DNA of 17,454 nt. Source: Acidimicrobiia bacterium UBA6912 (GTDB lineage Bacteria > Actinomycetota > Acidimicrobiia > Spongiisociales > UBA5794). Every line of letters begins with the position of its first letter. The first letter of the stretch is position 1. The position numbers and the translations under genes were made by a program. Shown piece after piece: positions 5,814 through 13,236 of the stretch. The notes under the pieces were generated by a model. That model worked only from the letters and a program-made list of their open reading frames with translations, did no database searches and was not told the origin of the DNA. Location of the stretch: assembly GCA_002450985.1 (NCBI GenBank), contig DKBA01000251.1, positions 1 to 17,454 on the forward strand, read 5' to 3'.

Positions 5814-6701
5814 ATGAGTATCGAGTTGCGCCACCTCCGCGCCTTCATCGCCGTCGCCGATGAGCTCAACTTCACCCGGGCGGCAGAGCGGTTGTTCATC
5901 GCCCAGCAGGCGTTGAGCGCGCAGATCCGCCAGCTCGAGGAACGCGTGGGCGCCCAGCTGTTCGAGCGAAGCACCCGTAAGGTCGAGCTGACTCCGGCGG
6001 GGCACGCGCTCTACGAGCAAGCCGGACCGCTCCTGGCGGGCGCAGAGGCAGCGGTCGCCGCCGCTCGGTCGGCGGCTGCTTCCGGTGCGTCGCTCACGCT
6101 CGGGTTCGTTGCCTCTGTCGATCATGCCTCGTGCTCAGACGTGATCGTCGACTTCACCCGTCGCCGGCCGGACACCGAGGTGCTCATCCGCTTCGGCGAC
6201 CTCACCGAGCCGACGGGTGGGCTGCGCAGCGGCGACGCCGACGTCGCCTTCGTGTACGGCCCGTTCGACACCTCCGGACTCGAGCTACGACCGCTGTTCA
6301 CCGAGCCCCTCGGTGTTGCGATGGCGGCCTCGCACCCGCTCGCTTCCGTGGACGACCTCACGCTCGACCAGGTGCTCGCCGAGCCCACGTTCGACTTCCC
6401 GACCCCCGACAGAGCATGGCACGACTACTGGATGGCGACGGAGCAGCGCGGCGGCACGCCACCCCGCATCGTCGCGCAGTTCCGCACGCTCGACGCCCTC
6501 ATCGAGCTGCTCCGCTCCGGCCTCGGCGTCCACACGGCCACCAGGCCGCTCTTCGAGGCTGCGGGATACGGCTTGGTCTGGCGAGAGGTCGACGGACTTC
6601 CACCCCTCGCGCACTTCATCGCCCGGCGGGAAGGCGACACCCGGTCCGAAGTGGCCGAGTTCGTGGACACCGCGCTCGAGGCCTTTGCCCGGCACGAGTG
6701 A
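5814..6701 (+). CDS. LysR family transcriptional regulator
   Basis: A 295-aa regulator. Residues 1-65 are the winged helix-turn-helix: IELRHLRAFIAVADELNFTR, AAERLFIAQQALSAQIRQLE, and LFERSTRKVELTPAG. The effector-binding domain at about 90-290 has the periplasmic-binding-protein fold typical of the family (LTLGFVASVDHA, then GDADVAFVYGP, and GLGVHTATRPLF). Such proteins bind DNA as tetramers and respond to a small molecule linked to the pathway they control. ATG 5814 fits the usual family N-terminus; a TTG three codons earlier is less likely. No clear Shine-Dalgarno is visible. Divergence from the FAD oxidoreductase, with a T-N11-A dyad between them, makes that gene the likely target. It ends 9 bases from the convergent LLM gene. 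Confidence 0.95.
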   Translation: MSIELRHLRAFIAVADELNFTRAAERLFIAQQALSAQIRQLEERVGAQLFERSTRKVELTPAGHALYEQAGPLLAGAEAAVAAARSAAASGASLTLGFVASVDHASCSDVIVDFTRRRPDTEVLIRFGDLTEPTGGLRSGDADVAFVYGPFDTSGLELRPLFTEPLGVAMAASHPLASVDDLTLDQVLAEPTFDFPTPDRAWHDYWMATEQRGGTPPRIVAQFRTLDALIELLRSGLGVHTATRPLFEAAGYGLVWREVDGLPPLAHFIARREGDTRSEVAEFVDTALEAFARHE

Positions 6702-6710
6702 GGCGGGCCG

Positions 6711-7712
6711 TCACCGGCCCAGCTCCGGCACGATCCGGGTGCCGATGAGCTCGATGCCACGACCGGGGGTCAGGCCGTGCGGCGTACCCAGCTCGACGCG
6801 GGTGGCGCCCGCAGCGAAGAGTGCGTGAACCTGCGCAGCGACCTCCTCCGGCGTCCCGCTGAAGGCGAAACGATCGAGGACCTCGTCCGGGATCGCCCGG
6901 CCGGCCGCGACGTGGTCGCCGGCGGCAACGTGGGTCTGGACGGTCGCAAGCACGTCGTCGGGCACGGTGAACGTGGGGTCGAGGCCGGCGACGACGGCGA
7001 GGTACATCGCCACCTCGGATCTCGCCCGGGCCCGCGCCGCAGCGCCGTCCTCGTCGACCACCGAGACGGCGCCGACGACGATGCCGACATCAGCGGCGGC
7101 CCGCCCGGCCGTTGTGGCGCCTGCGGCGATGCGCTCCCGCACCACGGGCACGACGTCCGGGTTGGCGGTGCCGCCGACCTTGACCTCGTCGGCGATGCGG
7201 CCTGCCAGGGCCAGCGTCCGCGAGCCCCAGGCGCCGATGAGGAGGGGCACCTGGGGACGGAAGGGCCGATAGCGGAGCGCCACACCGGGCTCCAGCCGGA
7301 AGACGTCGCCTGCCACGCCGTCCGTGTCACCGGCGAGCAGCGCCCGAACGACGGCGGCGGCCTCGGCGAGATGGGCCACGGGCCGGGTCTGGGCGATCCC
7401 CACCGCCTCGAGCCAGGTACCTCGGACCAGGCCGAGGTAGGCCCGACCCCGCGAGACCAAGTCGAGCAACGCCACCTGGCCGGCGATCTCGTAGGGGTGC
7501 ATGGTGTAGGGATTCAGACCGGCGGGACCGAGCCGGACACGTTCCGTGGCCTGTGCCATCTCGAGCAGCGGCCCGATGGCCGGCTGGTAAAGGAGGTCGG
7601 CGTACACGGACAGCACGACGATGCCGTGGCTCTCGGCGAGGCGGGCGATGGCGGCGTATTCGCCCGGCCGTTTGTCGCCCTGGATGCCGAGGCCGATCTC
7701 GCCTGCGGTCAC
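6711..7712 (-). CDS. LLM class oxidoreductase (luciferase-like, probably F420-dependent)
   Basis: A 333-aa (beta/alpha)8-barrel enzyme of the bacterial luciferase-like family. Visible family segments are EIGLGIQGDKRPGEYAAIAR at the N-terminus, AQATERVRLGPAGLNPYTMH (strand and nucleotide-binding loop), RAYLGLVRGTWLEAVGI, RPQVPLLIGAWGSRTLALAG, and the C-terminal SGTPEEVAAQVHALFAAGAT. In actinobacteria many of these enzymes use F420 rather than FMN, but the cofactor cannot be decided from sequence alone; this resembles mer/5,10-methylene-H4MPT reductase-like members. The start is GTG 7712, overlapping the stop of the TIGR04076 gene (TGA 7711-7709) in a GTGA junction, which implies translational coupling. 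It is the last gene of a three-gene minus-strand operon. Confidence 0.92.
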   Translation of the reverse strand: MTAGEIGLGIQGDKRPGEYAAIARLAESHGIVVLSVYADLLYQPAIGPLLEMAQATERVRLGPAGLNPYTMHPYEIAGQVALLDLVSRGRAYLGLVRGTWLEAVGIAQTRPVAHLAEAAAVVRALLAGDTDGVAGDVFRLEPGVALRYRPFRPQVPLLIGAWGSRTLALAGRIADEVKVGGTANPDVVPVVRERIAAGATTAGRAAADVGIVVGAVSVVDEDGAAARARARSEVAMYLAVVAGLDPTFTVPDDVLATVQTHVAAGDHVAAGRAIPDEVLDRFAFSGTPEEVAAQVHALFAAGATRVELGTPHGLTPGRGIELIGTRIVPELGR

Positions 7713-8047
7713 GTCACGTCGCCCAGGCGGACCCGGCGCGGCCCGAGGCGCTCGATGCGCACGATCAGCCGTTCGTCGGGATCGGGGCACGCCACCTCGG
7801 TGTCGTGGGCCATCCAGTCACCGGACGCCACGGCACGCTGTTTTGCCGGGAGCAGCGGGAGCACCGCGGCCAGGGCATAGATGCAGAAGTGGCCGCCCTC
7901 CGGGATACGAAGTTCGCTGCTGTTCACGACCTCGAAGAAGTCCCCTACCCGCAGTCCGCACACACTACGGCCTTCGATGCGATCGACGGTGACCCGCAGA
8001 TCGAAGAGGTCGACGGCGGCATCGTCTGGCGGAAGGGCATCGTCCAT
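7709..8047 (-). CDS. TIGR04076 family protein
   Basis: A 112-aa protein matching the TIGR04076 pattern as I recall it. A strand VTVDRIEGRSVCGLRVGDFF is followed by LRIPEGGHFCIYALAAVLPL with LPAKQR, and a DTEVACPDPDERLIVRIERL ending. Its three cysteines (in VCG, HFCIYA and ACPDP) are the kind of conserved positions that could bind metal or be redox-active, but no function is established for the family. ATG 8047 is 29 bases after the cyclase stop. Its own stop overlaps the LLM start by four bases. The context suggests a small partner of the LLM enzyme. Confidence 0.85.
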   Translation of the reverse strand: MDDALPPDDAAVDLFDLRVTVDRIEGRSVCGLRVGDFFEVVNSSELRIPEGGHFCIYALAAVLPLLPAKQRAVASGDWMAHDTEVACPDPDERLIVRIERLGPRRVRLGDVT

Positions 8048-8076
8048 GGCCCCGTGAGCGTACCGCCGGCGAGCGC

Positions 8077-9693
8077 TCAGTCGTCGTCGAGGGCGGCGAG
8101 GGCGCGGCGCAGGGTCTCACGCGCCTGCTCTGCATCCTCGGCGGCCAGCGAACCCGGGTCGAGGGTGAGGGTGAACCCCGAGCCCACCTGGTGGATCGGT
8201 GCGGCCCGGCCGGACAGCATGCCGATCGGCCCCACGACCTCGTACGTGCGCAACTCGCGGGCGACGCCCTTCACCTTCACGTCACCGATGGGTCGACAGT
8301 AGATCTCGTCCTTCACCAGCATGTAGGTCTCGTGCGAGATCTGGATCTGGTCGGGATCCGCCGTCGATTCGAGGCGCGAGGCGACGTTCACCGGCCCGCC
8401 CACGATCGTGTAGTCCATCCTGTCCTCCGACCCGAAGTTGCCCACGGTGCAGTAGCCGGTGTTGATGCCCATGCGGACGTGGAGCTCGGCGGTGCCGATC
8501 TGCTGCTGCCACTCTTCCCACAGATGGAAGATCCGCTCCCGCATGGCGAGGGCCATCTGGACACAGGCGACGGCGTCGTCCTTCCGGCCGCGCGTCTCCG
8601 GGTCGCCGAAGAAGATCATGATGCCGTCTCCGATGAACTTGTCGACGGTGCCGCCGTGCTCGTCGGCGATGCGCGACATCTCGCTGAGATACGAGTTCAG
8701 CAGCTCGCTCAGCACCTCCGCCTCCATCCGGTCGGTGAGGTCGGTGAACCCCTGGATGTCGGAGAAGAAGACGGTCAGCTCCTTGCGGTACGACTCCACC
8801 TTGACCTCGGTGCGCCCGGTGAAGATCGAGTCGTAGACCTGGCGGGAGAGATACTTGGCCAGCTTCGCCGACAGCCCCTCGAGCTGCTCGTTCTTCTGGT
8901 TGAGCGACTTGTTGGCGATGTGGAGCGCCTCTTCGGCACGCTTGCGCTCGGTGATGTCCCGGATGATGCCGCTGAAGTACCGCTCCCCGTCCACGTCCCA
9001 GGTGGCGAGCGACAGCTCGATGGGGAACTCGCGGCCGTCGCGATGGACACCCGCCAGCTCCACCGTCTTGCCGATGACGTGCATCTCTCCCCCGGAAGCG
9101 ACTCGCTCCACACCGGCGAGGTGACCGGAGCGAAACCGCTCGGGGATGATCGCGGTGAGTGGCTCGCCCCGCATCTCGTCCTCGGTGTACCCGAACAGCG
9201 CCGCGGCGTGCGGGTTCCACCCGACCACGTGACCGTGGGCATCCACCGAGACGATGGCATCGTTGGCCGAGCGCAGGATCGCCTCGAGTCGCTCCTGGGA
9301 CGCGGCGAGGGCGTGGGTCAGCGCCACCCGCTCGCTCACATCGCGGATGATGCCGGCGAAGAAGCGCGACCCGCCGTCGATCCACGTGGCCAGGGACAGT
9401 TCGATGGGGAACTCGGTGCCGTCCTGGTGCAGACCGAAGACCTCGACCGTCTTGCCGATGATGCGGGTCTGGCCGGTCTCCACCACCCGGGCGAGACCGG
9501 CGCGGTGCGCCGCCCGGAAGCGCTCGGGCACGAGCACGGCGAGCTCACGACCCACGATGTCGTCCGTCGAGTAGCCGAAGAGCCGCGCGGCGGCGGGATT
9601 CCATGTCACCACGTCGCCGCGCTCGTCGGCAGTGACGATGGCGTCGGTCGCCGAATCGATGATGGCGCCGAGGATCGTGGTGTGGTCGTCCAT
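8077..9693 (-). CDS. PAS-PAS class III adenylate/guanylate cyclase
   Basis: A 538-aa soluble sensor-cyclase. It has PAS1 (about 5-122), PAS2 (about 131-250), a coiled-coil linker (about 250-285), a class III catalytic domain (about 300-488) and an acidic tail. The two metal-binding aspartates are present: Asp312 in FFSDIQGFT and Asp356 in KFIGDG. The purine-specifying pair is Lys352 and Thr429 (in DYTIVG). Thr in place of Asp is the class IIIb variant, linked in some members to bicarbonate response. Transition-state residues Asn436 and Arg440 are in VNVASRL. The site therefore looks active and is probably adenylate-specific. No membrane segment is seen. ATG 9693 (MDDHTTILGA) fits a PAS start better than the GTG-type extension to 9744. 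It is the first gene of an apparent operon with the TIGR04076 and LLM genes. Confidence 0.92.
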   Translation of the reverse strand: MDDHTTILGAIIDSATDAIVTADERGDVVTWNPAAARLFGYSTDDIVGRELAVLVPERFRAAHRAGLARVVETGQTRIIGKTVEVFGLHQDGTEFPIELSLATWIDGGSRFFAGIIRDVSERVALTHALAASQERLEAILRSANDAIVSVDAHGHVVGWNPHAAALFGYTEDEMRGEPLTAIIPERFRSGHLAGVERVASGGEMHVIGKTVELAGVHRDGREFPIELSLATWDVDGERYFSGIIRDITERKRAEEALHIANKSLNQKNEQLEGLSAKLAKYLSRQVYDSIFTGRTEVKVESYRKELTVFFSDIQGFTDLTDRMEAEVLSELLNSYLSEMSRIADEHGGTVDKFIGDGIMIFFGDPETRGRKDDAVACVQMALAMRERIFHLWEEWQQQIGTAELHVRMGINTGYCTVGNFGSEDRMDYTIVGGPVNVASRLESTADPDQIQISHETYMLVKDEIYCRPIGDVKVKGVARELRTYEVVGPIGMLSGRAAPIHQVGSGFTLTLDPGSLAAEDAEQARETLRRALAALDDD

Positions 9694-9879
9694 GCAGGTC
9701 CGTGGGTCGCTGCGGCGAGTGTACGGAACCAGTCCCCGATTCACGAGGTTCGTCGAGATGGCCCGGCCCCGTCGGGTTGGTTCTCGTTCCGAAGGCGCCG
9801 GGACCGGAAGGGGTCGATGGCCACTGGACGCGACTCGTCACGCCCCGCAGACTCATCGATATCAGCCGAGACCTCGCCG

Positions 9880-9901
9880 CGTCTCGTGGGGAGACGGGAG
9901 G
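9880..9901 (+). promoter_or_regulatory. Leader hairpin merged with Shine-Dalgarno
   Basis: A perfect 6-bp inverted repeat, CGTCTC/GAGACG (9880-9885 with 9891-9896, loop GTGGG). Its last base is the first base of GGGAGG (9896-9901), which is six bases before ATG 9908. The remaining divergent region (9694-9879) shows no convincing promoter. Confidence 0.45.
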
Positions 9902-9907
9902 CGGACG

Positions 9908-11026
9908 ATGGCGATGCACATCGTGAACGAGTACCAGGGTCGCCATGCGTTGCGGCAGGGCATGCGGCGCGCCGGGAGGTTCCTGGGTGCGCTCTTCATC
10001 GCGGTCGGGCTCGGGGCAGCTACGATTCCCGTCCTCCTGGGGTTTCTCACGTTGATGGTCGTGTTCTTCACGGAGGAAGCCGTGGAGGTTCCCGACGAGC
10101 AGACGGTCACCCAGCTTCTCGTGCTCGGGGTGGTGGCCTGCGCAGCGCTGCTGGTCGGGCTGCGTCTGGTTCGCGGCCGGCGACGCATCGCGCTCTTCCT
10201 CCGCCGATTCCGCTTCAGTGACGCCACTGCGACGATGACCTACGCGATCGGCACCGCGGTAGGCAGAGGCTGGCGCCTGGTGACGCTCGACGACGCCGCC
10301 GTCGTGCCCGTGGGCGTGACCCGCGGGCAGCGCAGGGCGAGCCGGATCGGACTGTGGCTGCCCCTCCTCCTCATCGTTGGGGCCGCACTCTGGCTGTTCG
10401 GCGGTCCTGGCGAGTCCTTCGCCGATCGCATCATCGACGGCGCTCCATCCGACGAGGATCCAGCAGACTTCGGTGCCGCAGTCTCCGCCCGACTCGCTGC
10501 CACCTTTGGGGTTCTGTTCCTCTTGGTGCTCGCGCTGGTGGTCCTGGCATTCCTCGCCGTGGTGAGCATCTTCTCGTTCGGCTCGCGGCGGGCGATCGCT
10601 CGCGCCGAAGGCGCCAAGGCGCACGTGATCACGAGGCGGCGTCGCCTCGATCACCGCATCGGACGCATCGTTTCGCATGCGCGCCGCGTCCTTGGTCCGC
10701 GCCTGATCGTCGTTCGGGTGGTGGGTGATCTGTGGAGGGACGTGGTGGACCGGCTCCTGGGGGTGAGCGCCGTTGCCATCGTCGACGTCAGCGAGGTGTC
10801 CCCCAACGTGATCTGGGAGGTGGAGGCGATCGAGCGCCACCCCGGGGTCAGCTGGATAGCGATCGGACAGCGCGATCGCCTTCACGCGCGCACGGCCGAT
10901 GCCCAGGCGATGGCGATGCTCGCCCACCACCTCGGCGACCGTTCGGTCCTCGCCTACGACACCTCCGCGGCCGGGCTGCAACGCTTCAGCCGGTCGCTCC
11001 GCGACATGCTGGAAGACGCCATCTGA
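9908..11026 (+). CDS. Four-TM protein with a split TIR-like / nucleoside-hydrolase-like domain
   Basis: A 372-aa protein with likely TM helices at about 25-54, 66-88, 148-165 and 198-223. Soluble parts lie between TM2 and TM3 (about 90-147) and after TM4. The first soluble part, RRRIALFLRRFRFSDATATM followed by GRGWRLVTLDD, looks like the opening strand-helix-strand of a Rossmann-like fold. The C-terminal part has AIVDVSEVSPNVIWEVEAIE (290-309), then GVSWIAIGQRD, then SVLAYDTSAAGLQRFSRSLR. This order matches TIR-like/nucleoside deoxyribosyltransferase-like proteins (strand, D-[VS]-S/T-x(2-3)-PNV-x-[YW]-E), and Glu304 would be the catalytic glutamate. That assignment is inferred from the pattern. 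GGGAGG at 9896-9901 sets ATG 9908. It is divergent from the cyclase. Confidence 0.6.
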   Translation: MAMHIVNEYQGRHALRQGMRRAGRFLGALFIAVGLGAATIPVLLGFLTLMVVFFTEEAVEVPDEQTVTQLLVLGVVACAALLVGLRLVRGRRRIALFLRRFRFSDATATMTYAIGTAVGRGWRLVTLDDAAVVPVGVTRGQRRASRIGLWLPLLLIVGAALWLFGGPGESFADRIIDGAPSDEDPADFGAAVSARLAATFGVLFLLVLALVVLAFLAVVSIFSFGSRRAIARAEGAKAHVITRRRRLDHRIGRIVSHARRVLGPRLIVVRVVGDLWRDVVDRLLGVSAVAIVDVSEVSPNVIWEVEAIERHPGVSWIAIGQRDRLHARTADAQAMAMLAHHLGDRSVLAYDTSAAGLQRFSRSLRDMLEDAI

Positions 11027-11125
11027 GGCTGCGCCGCGTCGCCTGGCGCCGACGCCGACCCGGCGGCAGCGGCGGCGGCCCGGCCGGGTACGCTCCGCCG
11101 TTCGCCGTGGCACAGGCAGGAGTCG

Positions 11126-11740
11126 ATGGAGAGCTTCCTCACCGGGATGGTCGCGGGCTTCGGGATCGCCGTCCCGGTAGGAGCCATCGCCGTCCTCATC
11201 GTCGAGACCGGTATCCGTTGCGGCTTTCGATGTGCGGCGAGCGCCGGCGCCGGGGCGGCGACGGCCGACCTCGTCTATGCCGGGATCGCCGCCGCCGGCG
11301 GGGCCGGCATCGCATCGAGCGTACGCTCCATCGACGAGCCGCTCCGGTACGTCAGCGCCCTCGTGCTCGTCGCCATCGCCGTGGTCGGTCTGCGCCGTGC
11401 GATGCGACCTCCGGCGTCCCCGGCGTCATCTGCGATACCCTCTCGGGGCGAGTTGCTCGCCACGTACGGGCGGTTCCTCGGGCTCACCATCATCAACCCG
11501 GCGACCGTCGCCTACTTCGCCGCCTTCGTGATCGGGCTGGGGATCGCCGCCGACCTCACCCTCGGCGATGGCGTGCTGTTCGTCGCGGGTGCGTTCCTCG
11601 CCTCGCTCTCGTGGCAGACCCTGCTCGCCGGTGTCGGATCGGTCGCCCGCCACCGACTCTCGGTCGGGATCCAGCGGGCGGCGATGGTGGGCGGCAACCT
11701 CCTCGTGCTGGCGATGGCCGGGCTCGTGCTCGCCCGCTAG
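11126..11740 (+). CDS. LysE/RhtB family amino-acid exporter
   Basis: A 204-aa membrane protein with about six TM helices, the usual size for LysE-type exporters, which expel amino acids or related solutes using the proton gradient. It opens MESFLTGMVAGFGIAVPVGA, where VPVGA takes the place of the usual PGP motif in the first helix, followed by ETGIRCGFRCAASAGAGAAT (helix 2 with the small-residue pattern). TIINPATVAYFAAFVIGLG in the second half is the repeated family signature (NP in helix 4). AGGAG (11118-11122) precedes ATG 11126 by only three bases. The gap from the TIR-like gene is 99 bases, so they may be cotranscribed, but no functional link is evident. Confidence 0.88.
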   Translation: MESFLTGMVAGFGIAVPVGAIAVLIVETGIRCGFRCAASAGAGAATADLVYAGIAAAGGAGIASSVRSIDEPLRYVSALVLVAIAVVGLRRAMRPPASPASSAIPSRGELLATYGRFLGLTIINPATVAYFAAFVIGLGIAADLTLGDGVLFVAGAFLASLSWQTLLAGVGSVARHRLSVGIQRAAMVGGNLLVLAMAGLVLAR

Positions 11741-11939
11741 CGGCAACCATCCGAGGGGTCCCACTCGACCTCGGGCGCACACCTGTCGTCGGGAGGGATC
11801 ACGGCGAACCACACTCCACCGCACCGGCGACTGCGGGGCGGTCGGGTCGCGCGCTCCCCGAATTGCGCGACACTGCGGCATTGGCACCGGGCGGGACGCC
11901 GGGCGAGCGTCATCCGGCTGGTGCTTGGACCGTCTCGTC

Positions 11940-11975
11940 CTGCGGACCGCAGTGGCCCGGAGTCGACTCCGGGCC
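11940..11975. promoter_or_regulatory. Two adjacent perfect palindromes upstream of the kinase gene
   Basis: CTGCGG-A-CCGCAG (11940-11952) is followed one base later by a 22-bp gapless palindrome with left half GGCCCGGAGTC (11954-11964) and its exact complement at 11965-11975. They lie 200-235 bases after the LysE stop and about 60 bases before the kinase start. A terminator for lysE or an operator for the downstream operon are both possible. The rest of 11741-12033 shows no gene. Confidence 0.5.
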
Positions 11976-11996
11976 TGAGACCGAACGCCCACTACG

Positions 11997-12023
11997 GCGG
12001 CACCATGGGTGCCGCAGCTGGAG
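11997..12023 (+). promoter_or_regulatory. Leader hairpin before Shine-Dalgarno of the kinase gene
   Basis: A perfect 8-bp stem, GCGGCACC/GGTGCCGC (11997-12004 with 12008-12015), with the three-base loop ATG. The loop ATG starts a 10-codon mini-ORF. GGAG follows at 12020-12023, ten bases before ATG 12034. Confidence 0.45.
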
Positions 12024-12037
12024 AAGCCACCCCATGA
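12005..12037 (+). other. Candidate 10-codon leader ORF overlapping the kinase start
   Basis: ATG 12005 opens a frame encoding MGAAAGEATP. Its TGA (12035-12037) overlaps the kinase ATG (12034-12036) as ATGA. The start lies in the loop of the hairpin at 11997-12015. The only upstream ribosome-binding hint is GGCGG. It may be a translational-coupling leader or chance. Confidence 0.25.
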
Positions 12038-13236
12038 CCGACCCGTCGCCGAGCGACCAGATCGAGATCACGCCGAAGGCCAGCGGTGGTCGGGCTTCGA
12101 GGGACTTCTGGCGTCTTCCGCCGCTCGGGGTGGACGTTGCGGTTGCGGTGGTGGTGTTCGGCGCCAGCGTCGTGAACGTGGCTGCCCAAGACGCAACGGG
12201 GATCTCCGAGATCCCCGTTGCCGGGTTTCTCCTGCTGGCCGTCGGCAGCATCGCGCTGTGCTGGCGGCGCAGCCGGTCGCCGGCCGTGTTGGGGGTTGTG
12301 CTCGTGATGATCCTTTCCTGGACGGCTCTCGGGTATCCGGGCAACCCGGTGTTTCACATCCTGGCCTCGCTGTATGCGGTTGGCCGGTACGTCCGGGAGG
12401 GAGCGATCAGCCTGGCGGCGCTGGCTGCTGCCCTCGCCGTCGTCGGTTTCGTCCAGGTGACGGACGGCGACCCGGTCTCCGATGTCGTGACGGGTCTGGT
12501 CGTGACGACGTTGCCGTGGTATGTGGGTCGTCGTGTCCGAAGCCGTAGCGACCGCGCGGCCGCCGCCCGGGAGCGTGCCGAGTATCTCGAATGGAAGCGG
12601 GCCACCGAGGCCGAGCGCGCCATCGCCGACGCCCGCGCCGCCATCGCACGTGAGCTCCACGACGTCGTCGCCCACAACGTGAGCGTGATGACCGTGCAGG
12701 CGGGGGTCGCCCGCCTCCTGGTGGCACACGATCCCCAACAGGCCCAGGAGGCGATCGGTGCAGTGGAGCAGGCCGGACGCAGGGCTCTCGACGAGCTCCG
12801 TCACCTCCTCGGGGTGCTGCGTCCCGAGACATCATCGGGCGAGCTCGGCCCACAGCCGGCCCTGAGCCAACTCGACCAGCTCTTGGATCGACTCAGACAG
12901 ACCGGGATGCGCATCTCGCTGGTCGCGGATGTCCGGTCCGAGCTTCCCGTCAGGGTGGATCTCTTCGCCTACCGCATCATCCAGGAAGCGCTCACCAACG
13001 TGCTCAAGCACGGCGGCGTCGACGCCACGGCCCATGTGCGTGTCGAGGAAGCCGACGGTCGGCTCGACATCGAGGTGACGGACACGGGGACGGCGACGAG
13101 CACGCTGCCGGGATCGGGCCAGGGGATCGTGGGAATGCGAGAACGCGCCATCGTCCTCGGCGGTACCCTCGAGGCCGGGCCCCGACCCGAAGGCGGCTTC
13201 CGGGTCCGGGCGCGGTTGCCGATCGGAGAGCAGTGA
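12034..13236 (+). CDS. Sensor histidine kinase, HisKA_3 (NarL/DesK-like) family
   Basis: A 400-aa membrane kinase. There are about five to six TM helices within residues 33-165, with short loops and no sizeable extracellular sensor, so it probably senses the membrane or a partner in it. A helical linker follows (about 170-205). The HisKA_3 dimerisation domain carries the phospho-accepting His209 in ARELHDVVAHNVSVM. The HATPase_c domain has the N-box residue Asn322 in IIQEALTNVLKHG, the D-x-G box Asp350-Thr-Gly352 and the G2 box GQGIVGMRERA (about 363-373). All key residues are present. ATG 12034 is preceded by GGAG at 12020-12023. Its stop overlaps the response regulator start (GTGA), so the two are coupled. 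It is expected to phosphorylate that regulator and so control the ABC exporter downstream. Confidence 0.94.
   Translation: MTDPSPSDQIEITPKASGGRASRDFWRLPPLGVDVAVAVVVFGASVVNVAAQDATGISEIPVAGFLLLAVGSIALCWRRSRSPAVLGVVLVMILSWTALGYPGNPVFHILASLYAVGRYVREGAISLAALAAALAVVGFVQVTDGDPVSDVVTGLVVTTLPWYVGRRVRSRSDRAAAARERAEYLEWKRATEAERAIADARAAIARELHDVVAHNVSVMTVQAGVARLLVAHDPQQAQEAIGAVEQAGRRALDELRHLLGVLRPETSSGELGPQPALSQLDQLLDRLRQTGMRISLVADVRSELPVRVDLFAYRIIQEALTNVLKHGGVDATAHVRVEEADGRLDIEVTDTGTATSTLPGSGQGIVGMRERAIVLGGTLEAGPRPEGGFRVRARLPIGEQ

Noticed and set aside
8191..10221. 676-aa forward frame opposite the cyclase
   Set aside because: It is antisense to an unambiguous PAS-PAS-cyclase and has shadow composition rich in His, Asp, Arg and Val.
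8077..11026. Pycsar-type defence operon
   Set aside because: As an assignment it fails: the genes are divergent, the cyclase looks like an ordinary class IIIb purine cyclase with PAS domains, and the partner has no cyclic-nucleotide-binding domain. It is kept only as a speculative pairing.
9545..11113. 522-aa minus-strand frame opposite the TIR-like gene
   Set aside because: It is rich in Arg, His, Glu and Pro without any domain pattern. The forward frame has clean TM helices, a Shine-Dalgarno and TIR-like motifs.
10732..12033. N-terminal extension of the histidine kinase
   Set aside because: The upstream 434 codons overlap the TIR-like and LysE genes out of frame and are arginine-rich. ATG 12034 gives a normal-length kinase.
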